The notes under the pieces were generated by a model. That model made no database searches. It saw only the letters and a list, made by a program, of their open reading frames with translations, and was not told the DNA's origin. From assembly GCA_963575645.1 (NCBI GenBank), contig OY754468.1, positions 26,622,465 through 26,686,464 on the forward strand: DNA of 64,000 bases, given 5' to 3'. The translations under genes were made by a program, and so were the position numbers. Of this stretch, positions 22,596 to 34,000 are shown piece after piece. Each line of letters begins with the position of its first letter. Positions within the stretch are counted from its first letter, which is position 1. This DNA is from Xanthostigma xanthostigma (taxonomy: Eukaryota; Arthropoda; Insecta; Raphidioptera; Raphidiidae).

Positions 22596-24827
22596 TTAAT
22601 CATCATTATCATCAAACATCATTTCCTGATCAGAATCATCCAAACCGCTATCATCAACATAGAAAGAACTGCATGCTAGACATTGCGCTCCAATATCATT
22701 CCAGCATTCGAAACAGTAAACAACGTAACAGCTTGGATTTCCACACCTCAGGAAATCATGTTCTAGATCACGTTTTTTTCTAGGCTCCGGATCTTTACAG
22801 ATGATGCATTTTCTTCTCGCCACTTTGAAACATTGAAGCCAATTACATATGTGAGGATATCTAACTCGCAATACAGCAAAAATATTTAAATTTTCTTCCA
22901 GTTTTTCTTCACGGACCATTTTAAGAACTTTCTTTTTCATATAACGGAAAAATCCAATTCGCTTTTTTAACGTGTCGTTATATATGAACAATATTCGTTT
23001 TTTTTCTCTTTTCGGATAAAAGTATGCGCAAATTACACGCTGCAGTCGTTGAGTGTATGTTTGGACAAACATGAATATCCAAATTCCAAAATAAACTCCA
23101 TAGATTTTGATTAAATAGTAAGATGGCATCAGGTTAGGTTTTGGTAAACATTCCGCGTTACTTTGTACTACTTTTATACGTTTCTTAATATTAAATCCTT
23201 TGACAACGGATCTCAAAAGTGACGCTATTAATCCGGTACCTTTTATCTCGAGTAGCATATCGTGGTGTCCTATTTGGGTATAATCGACACGCGCATGTCT
23301 TCTAATCAGATCAAGAATTTCGTATAGAAGTCTGTCTAAGAGAATGAACGTTGTGGCTGTTATCAATTCAAATATTAGTCTCAAAGACGACATTAGAAGT
23401 TCCTTTCTTTCTCTTTTTAGAGGAATTAATGACATGGGATCAATCAGTTTTTTTCGTTCGATCTTCTTTAATGGTAATAAAGTACGTTGTTCTTTGGAGC
23501 GCCGTCTTGCATCGATTTTACGAAAATATCTTGTAATATAAATATTGTCAAATTGTATTTCTGTTAAGTATTTATCGTGATAATTTTGTGAAACGATGAT
23601 TATTTTCAAGCAGACGAATGCCAAAAGACGTTTCACGATGTCTAAAATATATTCTAAAATGTGCTTCTTTTCTTTAAACTCAGTCATGACAGCTTTAGCA
23701 GTGTCAGCTGCTTCATGAAGATCAAGTGGTGGTTGTATTTTCATAATCTGGTATTGAAACTTTACTCCTTTGAAATTTTCTTTTAAAACGCCCTGAGAAT
23801 GTTTTAATCTTGCGTATCCTTCTCCGAAACCTACGTCGACATGATCGGTGGGGTCGCAGACTTTAGAACCGCCTAGAGATTCAACGATGTTACACACAAA
23901 AGTAAGTTTCATTGGCCAACAAAGAAGCCACGCTACAAGTACACTAATATTATCATAGCATTTATCATAACCATTAGCAAACATTGTTTTACATTTTTCA
24001 GCTCCACGACTAAGCTGGTTTTCACAACGTGACTCAATTTTCTTCAAATATGTTTTTTCATATTTGTCAGCTTCTTCTTCGTAATCTTTACTTTTATATT
24101 TTTTATCAATTTCGTCAGATCTCTTTGATTCATTTAATGCTAAATCAACTTTATCGTTTTCTTCTTTTATTTCTACCATTTCTTTTTCGTCTTCTAATTC
24201 CTTTGTAATTGGAGCGGATACATCACTTATTGAACGCATAGTGTCTCTAATTTCATTTGCGTCAGATTTCATTCCGAAAAGAGCTTCTTGAAACGGTTTA
24301 AACATCAGCTCAAAACGTGTTTTAGTTAGATTATAAGTGAGAGTAGTTGTACATGCAAATACCCTAACAACTTCTTTACCATTGGAAGTTAAATTTTCTA
24401 TGGGACCGGAAATTATATAAGCAAGTATTACAGCTTTTAGAACGGTTCGGCCCGTTTTTCCACAGAAACTTGGGAGTGTTAAAAATGAAATACATCTGAT
24501 TTGAGAAGAAATTGCGTTGCCTACAGCCAGCATTAAAGATAATATGGCTCCACATAATATAGCCGCAAATTCAGTAAAATTTAAATCTACAAGAATTAAT
24601 TCATAAAATGCAATTCCTTGTAAAATTCCGAAAATAAAAGCAAACCCTTTGCTAAGTGCTTTTTTTGACGGGGTTTCTTTTTTCTTGGAATAAATTAAAT
24701 AATACACAGGAAAAATATATTTAATAGCGAATATCCAGCACGATTTTAGCATTTTATTTTGCTTACCTGACATTTTTTTATTTTGATCTATGATCATATA
24801 CCTATCATAATTTACATAAACTTCCAT
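22596..24827 (-). CDS. DCST1: DC-STAMP domain protein DCST1 (sneaky homologue) with C-terminal zinc-binding RING-like domain
   Basis: An intronless 743-residue multi-pass membrane protein. Hydrophobic segments lie near residues 28-45, 63-115, 300-320, 400-420, 500-520 and 590-610. The DC-STAMP region contains FDNIYITRYF, RTLLPLKKIE and, further on, YFYPKREKKRILFIYNDTLKKR, blocks I recognise from DCST1 rather than DCST2. The C-terminus has eight cysteines (674, 677, 695, 700, 705, 708, 716, 719) arranged CxxC...CxxxxC...CxxC...CxxC, followed by an acidic tail. In mammals DCST1 is sperm-associated and has been described as an E3 ligase; in Drosophila its homologue sneaky is needed for sperm membrane breakdown after fertilisation. 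The same role here is inference. The first Met is used; Met20 is an alternative. It diverges from CABIN1. Signal AATAAA on this strand at 22475-22480. Confidence 0.9.
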   Translation of the reverse strand: MEVYVNYDRYMIIDQNKKMSGKQNKMLKSCWIFAIKYIFPVYYLIYSKKKETPSKKALSKGFAFIFGILQGIAFYELILVDLNFTEFAAILCGAILSLMLAVGNAISSQIRCISFLTLPSFCGKTGRTVLKAVILAYIISGPIENLTSNGKEVVRVFACTTTLTYNLTKTRFELMFKPFQEALFGMKSDANEIRDTMRSISDVSAPITKELEDEKEMVEIKEENDKVDLALNESKRSDEIDKKYKSKDYEEEADKYEKTYLKKIESRCENQLSRGAEKCKTMFANGYDKCYDNISVLVAWLLCWPMKLTFVCNIVESLGGSKVCDPTDHVDVGFGEGYARLKHSQGVLKENFKGVKFQYQIMKIQPPLDLHEAADTAKAVMTEFKEKKHILEYILDIVKRLLAFVCLKIIIVSQNYHDKYLTEIQFDNIYITRYFRKIDARRRSKEQRTLLPLKKIERKKLIDPMSLIPLKRERKELLMSSLRLIFELITATTFILLDRLLYEILDLIRRHARVDYTQIGHHDMLLEIKGTGLIASLLRSVVKGFNIKKRIKVVQSNAECLPKPNLMPSYYLIKIYGVYFGIWIFMFVQTYTQRLQRVICAYFYPKREKKRILFIYNDTLKKRIGFFRYMKKKVLKMVREEKLEENLNIFAVLRVRYPHICNWLQCFKVARRKCIICKDPEPRKKRDLEHDFLRCGNPSCYVVYCFECWNDIGAQCLACSSFYVDDSGLDDSDQEMMFDDNDD

Positions 24828-25001
24828 GCTTTTGAGTCTACTCTGAGCATTCCATTTCGTTAATACATAAATTAACGTGGCTTGGGAACAGCTGTCAAAT
24901 TTTGCCGGTTTGAGATTTAAAGATGATTTTGGTTAATAGTTTTATAGGGAATGTTTAAAGTTAAATAGTTTGTTAAGAAATAAAATTAAATTATATGGAA
25001 G
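24828..25001. promoter_or_regulatory. Bidirectional promoter region between DCST1 and CABIN1
   Basis: Only 174 bp separate the two start codons, which point away from each other. The gap must hold both 5' untranslated regions and probably a shared promoter. I see no clear TATA box; CAGCTG occurs at ~24890. Confidence 0.55.
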
Positions 25002-28000
25002 ATGATTAGAATAAGTGCATTAAATGCTGTATCCAATGAGGAATCAAATTCTGATGATGATAATCCAAGAATTACAAAGGAAGCCCAAGTAAGTTAAACT
25101 TTTAAATTCTTGTATTTAGTGTTTGTTTACCAGTTTTCAAACAGAATTATTAAATTGTAAGTGAGAATATTCATATTTTATATCGATATTGTTAATAAAA
25201 CAATACATCTGTACAATGAGACATTTTTAAAAATAGTACACTGTTCAATATTACATTTTACAAATTAATTATTAGTCCAATTTCTATTTTATTTATCCAC
25301 GTGCAAACGTATATGGAAAAATACGGAATTGGCATAGTTGGGTCGCCTAAAATTACCAAAATAAAATAAATAAACTGCAAAACCTGTGTGTAACAGGTAG
25401 AATTTTACAAAAAGGATGAAGGGTTTGAAGTCGTACACTCTACTAGTTGTAAAATTTAATGTACCTATACTAGAATAATTAATAGATGCCCAACAAATAT
25501 TTGTCGACTTAATTTTTTGCTTTTTTTTTTAAAGGAAGAAATAACATTGGGACGCTATAATAAGGCATTGATTTGTCAATGCGATGGGAGGCTTGACGAA
25601 GCAATCGATATTCTACGAGACGTTATTGATAATCACCTCCCAAAACTCGAAGATAAAGATGGTTTACCGAAAACGCTACTCAATTTGAAATATTCATGTT
25701 ATCGTAACATCGGAACAATTTATAATAAGAGAGGCGACACCGAATCCGCACTTAATGCCTATATAGATGTGAGACAAAGAAGAAAAGTCACGTCAACAAA
25801 GATTATTTTAAAAATAAACATTTTTTTGTCTTTTTAGGCTGTTGAAATAGATGGGGCTGATGTTACATTGTGGTATCGAATAGGGAATATCTCTATTAAA
25901 ATGGAATATTATGATTTGGCTGTGCAGGCGTTCTTAAAGGTGCTTAGTTATTTCTTGTTACTGAATAATTAGTTTTCAATTTCGTTTGTAAGACCACCCA
26001 AAGAAAAGCTGACAATGTAAAAATTATATTTTTTTGTTCTCATTTTTCATATAAAAAAATTAATGTGTTTGAAGTTGCAAGGACGCCAAAAAGTTGTAAA
26101 ATGATTGTCAATCTAGGTCGTGGTGTCCAGTTTAAAATATTAGGCCGCTGCACACGAGGCTAGAAACATTGCTAGGATTTCTGCTCGCTGGCGGGCTGGG
26201 TACGAAGCTGGAAATTAAGTTACTGCGGGCTCGCCTGCTAGCTCACAAGATAGGTTTTAAGATTAGAACAGGGGCTATTTTCCTTGCTAGGCCCGCTGCT
26301 CGGTATGAACAAGAACCAATCACGAAGCAGATTCTTGTCACGTGAGCGACTTGAACAAACGCCCACAAACCAAGATCAAAGTCAGACAACAGACACGTTT
26401 TGCTCTGTGTTTATATTTGAACTGTCACTGTATGCGCACGCCAGATTTATTCACAAAACTAGCTTGAAAAGACGTCTCGTGTGAAGCGAGCACATAACAG
26501 CAATCAAGAAAGCCATTTACCTTTATACAATTAATTTTAACTGTTTGTAGCTTCCGTGTATCTGTTTTTCGGTGATTGAATTTTAAATTATTTTTTAATT
26601 TATCTACTGCGCAGCTAATTAACACGAAACATTTTGTACTGTGTATGATTTTTTTAAGGGACTGGAATGCAATCCGAAACATTGGCCTTGTTTGGACGGA
26701 TTAATTATGCTTTATTACGCACTGAGAGAGGACGTTGCTTGTCTGAGCTTTATCAGTAAAGCTTTCTCAATCGATCCAGGATACTTACGTGGTCTTGCAT
26801 TACGCCACACCCTTTATAAATATAATAAAGCTGTTAAAGATTATTATGAACTATTTAATCCCGATCAGTGAGTATTAGATTTGGTTTATTTTATCTTGTT
26901 TAAAATTAGTTTTGTCTCGCGGCTTCTCTCGCATGCCCTGATTTTATACACAAATTCTTTCATCCTATCTTATCTGAAGCGTAGCTGGGTACAAGGTATG
27001 CTGCACTTTAAGTCACTGAAACCCTCTATGTATGACGCAATTTGCTAGGTCCAGTCTGCAAGAACTCTTCAAATTGAACCGTGTTTAGGCCAATTTATTA
27101 CTATTATTATTTTTATGTCGGCTGGTCCTCCCTACTCTTTATTCCTACACCTTACCAGGCTGGGTCGTGAGGAGAGTAGCACTTGATTTATGTATGTTGA
27201 CCACTAGAGCTGTAAAAGTAACGAGAAATTGTGTACCCGTATGTATTTGTTACTTAAAGAACCAGTACCCGTTACTTTTGTATTGTTACCTTACTCGTTA
27301 CTTTTCATACAATCGTGTATACAGCATCAAGAAGTGTATGTTCTCTGGCATCAAGCATGTACCATCCCATCGAGGCACGTCGCATCGTGATACGGTATGA
27401 CTTTGTTCGTATAACGTATAACCACATCAAACGAGTCGAACTGACTCCATGTCAGTTTGATACGACAGATGCGAGTAACGAAATGAATTTGTAAGTAACG
27501 ATTTGGTACTTCGAGTCAGACGATGTACCCGTTACTCAGTAACGAATACATACGGTTTGTTACAGCTCTATTGACCACTCAACAAATCGAACCCAACAGA
27601 TTGTGTCTGGTGTAGGGACTTTTAATGTATAAAGTGTATAGATAAAAATTCTAAAAATGTGTTTCTTTGAGTGTCACAAAATACCCAGTAACTAAAAAAT
27701 ATTGTAAGAGGACGAAATAGTTCACAGACAGAGGTTTGGTTACAATTTTATTTATGTGTGCTCAAATATGAAATTAATAATAATTTTTTTTTATTTCAGC
27801 GTATTAGATCCACCACTTGACACCCCATTCGATGAGGAGGAAGGTCAAAAGTTAGTAGATGAATCGGAAATCTTAGCCGAAAGAATAACAATACAAATGT
27901 TAGCAAAAGCGCCACCTTCGATCCCTCCAGTTTTACCCATAACTAAACCTTTAGATGGTTTCACTTGGGTTTCATTGGGACAAACATTAGTGCATTTATA

Positions 28001-31000
28001 TCATTATATTGCTGATAATAAATTGGTAAATATTACGAATTCTATCTTGTAACATATAATATTTTTTTGTTTAAAATTATGTACATATATATATATGTTT
28101 TTAGAATCCATTTAGTCCTATAGATTTAAATTCCGTGCTTCATGATAATAATAATATTGAGCCAATTGAAGATAACAAAATTATTGAGCAGCCGGAAGCA
28201 ACAGATAAAAATACACCTAGCCAAGAACATACAGCTGAAGACGAAATAATTGAAGAGCTTGATGAAACGGAGAAAAAACAAACTTTAACAGACTTAGTAA
28301 ATGTCAATATAGATGAGAGTGATTTAAAAAGTGTCGATAATTCTACAAATGAAGGCACAGACTTAAAAAATAACTTTCAAGAAGCTGGCGAAGAAAAACA
28401 GAATCTAGAAGTGTCTAATGAAATATCAGAAAATGTGAAATCAGCAAGTCATGTTGAAACGGACGAACCGAAAACTACTGGAATACAGAATGATGAAATA
28501 CCGAGTGTACAGTCTGATCTTGATCAAAAAAGTACCGAAGAAATAAATTCTTTGCCTTCCGATAAAGAGATGGATGTCGATGAAGACATGGAACCTCTTG
28601 TTTTACAATTGTCAGATGAGGAATGCTTAATGAATGCAGTAAACATACTTGAAAGTATGGAGACTCAAGAAGCAATCATATGCATAGAAAACGCGGACGC
28701 AATAGTTCAAAACGTAGAAGATGTTGAGGATACTAAAATCAGCAGTGACGATACAAAAACTGGAGAAAATTATGAAGCTACGTTTTTAAATAACAACGAA
28801 GATCAACTTATGGTCGATCTAACAAAAATTGCTCAAGAAACAGATCGAGATTTATCCGAAAAGGAGTTATTAATTGAAAACACAGACTCATTTGTTCCTC
28901 AAGATAATCAACAGTTTAGCGAAGGAGGTCTTTTAGGTAATGATTTTGTGGCTCAAGAAATTATTGTGAGCACCGAAAATGTAGATAAAGTCAAAGAAAC
29001 GGAAATTGATTTGCAAATGGACCAAGACGTGGTTATGGACGGGAGTAGTATTGTTGAAGAGACGGCGGTGCCAATCGATGATATGCAGGTACAGGTCGAT
29101 AAGGATATCGATGTGAATAACGCCAGTGATGAAACAGCTCAAGCGAAGCTGAAAGAAGAAGACAAGACTAAAATTGCCGTTCCCAAACCGGTCGTTAGAC
29201 GCAGAAGAAATTCTTTATCGCATTTGGAAATTTGGGGTTGGCATAATAAACGCAAGTCAAGCAGAGCTAAGCAGGGCCAGTCGAATCGTGAAGACAGAGA
29301 TGATACTGTTCAGGGAGCACTAAAGAGAACTGTACCATCTTTTCTCGTGTAAGTGTCGAATTATTTTGTTGAAAAAGAAAAAGTGGGTGCGTGTACTTAT
29401 GTACGCGCGCTAGAAGTTATACTTCTTTGACGTGGTTAAAAACTTATTTTTAATTTGCATGCAAATAATTTATTGAAATAAACTAATAAAAGGACTGGAG
29501 TGAGATGTTATCACTAATATTCACAACTAATAAATGTTTTCATAATATTAAACAATCAATCGCGATTATATTGGTGTTTCAAAAGTCTCAGAACGGCTAA
29601 ATATCTCAAAGATTAATTTTTTTTTTAAATGTTTCGAATGAAAATTGCTCAACTTGTAATGTATTTTTCGGTCACAAAAATTCCTCCCAAGGGGTTGCCC
29701 CTGTGGGGGGCAAACGGTACCTAACTCCGAAATTTTAAATGGCAACCCCAATTTTTTTTATTGTGTTGAGTTCTTCGGGCAAAAAAAGACAATCTTTTGT
29801 CCCAAACTTTTTTTTGTTCAAGCTACAGATCTTAAGGCCGCTGCACATGAGACTAGAAACACTGTTAGGAGTTCTGCTGGCTGGTAGGCTGGGTACGAAG
29901 CTGGAAATGACGTCACTGAGGGTTCACAAGATAGGTTTTAAAATTAGAACAGGGGTTATTTTCTTGGCTACGTACGCTGCTAGGTATGAGCAAGAACTAA
30001 TCAGGAAGCAGTATCTTGTCACGTCAGTGACTTGAACAAACACCCACAAACCAAAATGGCGTCATTCTGCTCAGAGTCAGACAACAGACACGTTTTGCTC
30101 TGTGTTTATATTTGAACTGTCACTGTGCGCGCCCTAGATTTATTCACAAAACTAGCTTGAAAAGATGTCTCGTGTGAAGCGAGCACATAACAACAATCAA
30201 GAAAATCAGCGTTAGAAAACTAGTAGGCAAATCTAGCAGCGTTTCTAGCCTCGTGTGCAGGGGCCTGTACAGCCGGAGATTCATTTCTGTTAATTTTGAT
30301 CTTCAGTGTGCGCGCGCATCGTAAAAATTCACTCTGAACATTTTTTCATAACGCTTTAAAGAAGTATTACTTCCAAAAAGTTTTTATATCTGAAATATAC
30401 TGAATACTTGATTTTCTTTAATTTTAGACCCAATGGATTAAAGTTTTTGAACCGAACAGAAAATGGTGTTGTACCAAAGCTATCAGAAAATAAAATGGAT
30501 GTCTTCAGCATGTTTTCTGGGAGTCCGATCCAGGTTGAGAATTCAGAAGAAATAACTGGAGATGCTAATATGTAATCTTAATATGCTGATAGTTATTTTT
30601 TGCATTATATAGTAGAACCTCTGCAAGTCAAACTATAAGAGAGACGCCAAAAAATTCGAGTTATATAGAGTTTTCGACTTAGGTGGATTTTGTAAGCGTA
30701 TCTTTAACTTGTAGAGGTTAAGATTCATTCTAACTAATTTTGAGTTGCTATGTTCGAGATACAGAGGTCCAATTTGTTTTTTTGAGTTATGGACCGAAAA
30801 TATTTACCGAAATGGCTCACTGATTATTTCGACCTATAAAGGGTTGAGATTACGAGTAATGGAGATTCTGGGGCTTGAAGGGGAGGAAACAAAACATTTT
30901 TTCGAATTTGGAGGTTTTTGACTTATCGAGGTTCGACTTAAAGAGGTTCTATTTGTACCTATTTCATAAATATTTTTTTAACAGAAATTCTGAAAATTAT

Positions 31001-34000
31001 TTTGGCTCTGAACGAGAAAACGCAGATGTTACAAATTTCTGGAATAAATTTAATCCCCAAACAGAGGAGGAAAAGTCTAAAATCCGAGTTGATATTATTA
31101 CACTTATAGAAAATTATGTTCCTATTGTTGCTAAAAAGTGGTCGGAATTGTGGCCTCAAGAATTAATTTCTATTTATATTGAAGCCTACGAAATATACAG
31201 GTATTGTTGAACAAATATAAAGGAATCATAATTGCCATTATAGACGGAGAGCTGGCTACGGAGAAAATGGGTGACTTGGTGCAGTGCTGAAAATTTGCAG
31301 AATAATAGGAGATAGTACAAGTAAGTAGGGAAAAAATTGTCAGAAGGCTAGGCGGAAGATAAAGAGCCGCCAGAAGGCGCTAATGTTGCGAAAAATTAGT
31401 GCACTTCTGGCAATTTCTATAATTATTCTGTAATTCAAAACTAGATTATATATTATATATATGGTACATTATATAGTTATAAGGGCATACTGAAAATTCA
31501 AACATGATATAATAATTACATTCGACAAATATTCAAAATTATTAACGACATTTTGATAGAAATAAAATTAATCGTCATATATTTTCATTAATAAAATTAC
31601 GTTGTTATAACAACGTAATTACATTAATTTATTTAATTTTATTTCTATCAAAATGACAATAATTTTGAATATTTGTCGAATGTAATTATTATATCATGTT
31701 TGAATTTTCAGTATGCCCTTATAACTATATAATGTATAATATATGTAATATATAATCTAGTTTTGAATTACAGAATAAGTATAGAAATTGCCAGAAGTGC
31801 ACTGATTTTTCGCAACATTGGCGCCTTCTGGCGGCTCTTTATCTTCCGCCTAGCCTTCTGGCAATTTTTTCCCTACTTACTTGTACTATCTCCTATTCTG
31901 CAAATTTTCAGCTCTGCACCCATTTTCTCCGTAGCTAGCTCTTAGCCATTATACATTATATCCAGAGATATTTAATTTTATTGTATGTCTATGATTATAT
32001 CTATTTTTTCTATATTGTAGGCTTTATATTCCACATCCTCCAATTTTAGACCACAGAATAAAATGCAGTCAGTTGCGTATGGATGCCGAAGTCACTGTAC
32101 TTTATGGTGAACTGTTAATTGACAAATGTCTAGAAACGCGTAACGAACAAGACAGGTAAGTTTTCTCCATACCAGTAAAATACTTATTGATTACATACTG
32201 GTTTTTGCCTGTGGTATGTACTCCTGCGGAAAACTGGATTTTTTATGATGGATTCCAGAAAGCATTGTCAGAAATTCTGATTTAACAACGACCTTAGATT
32301 GTGATTACACATATTTCTCTATAAAGAAAGCAATGCAAAATTTTAAATCGATCCTGCTCAAAAAGACAAAAAATAATTGATTGTTTTAAATGATATCTTT
32401 TTAAACTGGGTGTACATGTATTTAACATAGAAGAGCGTTGTTTGGCGTTAACACGAACATTTTTAACATTGACTTTGCAAAAAGATGTATTCTAGAATGA
32501 AAAATACGGTCGGGAGTGTGTAGCAAAATTGTAGGTGGGAGGAAAAAGGTTTAATACTTGATTATTTTGTTTAATTTTCAGATTTAACAAAATTATCCCT
32601 CAGAAGTCATTAACACACTTGATATTTATAAATATACCTGAATCTGAATGGGATGGAGATTATGTGGCATTTAATATTCGACTATTTTGGCTTAGAACTT
32701 TATTACGTATCTACGAACGTGACATCTTTAGTGCTATTGATATTCTCTTCGAGGTAAGATTTGTGTAGTTAATTTTAAACATGATATTCGCTATCAATCA
32801 CGGAGTTTATTAACTCGGCCGATCTTTTTTGGTTCACAAGCCACTCCTCATTATAAAAGCTCTATGTACAAATTGTATACCGGCATATTAGCAAAACAAC
32901 AAAATACCACAAAAATCTTCCATGTTGATTATTTTTTATTAATAACAAATGATGGTGATTTGCGTGACTCAAGCAGTTTATTGAAATCGGTCAATCAGCT
33001 GTAAAACTTATAAGATACTAGATGCCTCTGACTTTGCCCGGGTGCACTTGCTTTACTTGCTCGCTTGATTTTATAACCAACTGCCTGCGACGCAGTGTCA
33101 TATTGTGTATAATATTATAACCGCTCGGCTACCAGCATAGATTAACGTATTATACTTAGAATACGTTAATAAATGCTACCGGGCGGTAACAGTACATTGC
33201 TATTATTGTTGTATAGAAGCACCATATGGGTGATTCGAAAATTTGGTAAGACGAAAGCCACGTGGTCACAGATCTATAAAACTTGGAAACTGGCCTCATA
33301 CACGGCGTTATATGGGAGACAGGCAAAATCAATGTATAAGAATCTGTTAGAGATTCGTCGGAATTTAGCACAGAAAAGAATCTCTAACGAGATTCTTCGA
33401 TTACATTTCACACCACTTTTGTCATTGACGTGATTTCAGACCAATTTGAAATCATTTTGATTTGCATCCGTGCTAAATATCCGGGCAGCTAGTGTAGACC
33501 TAAACTTTCCTCAAGAAATTAACTATCAAATCATAACAAATCAGTAAAGTATAGTGAATTCAATTCAGTTATCATCCCGGCGAAGTTATTGAGGACATAT
33601 ATAGCCTATAATATGGTTACCGGAGAGTGCAAGAAACACATTGGTGAATGTTCATAAAAATTCGCTCAGTAGCTTATGAAATTAGCCCATACAAGCAAAT
33701 AAAAATGCCTTCTTTTTAATATTGATATAGACGTGTTTATTCTTTTGTTTGTACAGGCCATTCACTTCTTAACGATACAAGAAGTTGGCGACAAATGCGT
33801 AGTGAAATTACCAAATTGTTTTGTGCATCCTGTAATAACCAGCGATGGTTTGAGTAAACTTTTAAAATCTCTTGAAAGGTAAGAAGGGACCACAAAAATG
33901 TGTTTTATTAAAATAATATATTGACACATATCGATACAAGTATCTATTTAAATTTCACAGATACCAGAGTCTGAGCAAAGTTAACAGCCTCTATGAAAAA

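Noticed and set aside
33173..33433. 86-residue frame in CABIN1 intron 10
   Set aside because: Inside a LINE-like fragment, with no reverse transcriptase, endonuclease or other motif.
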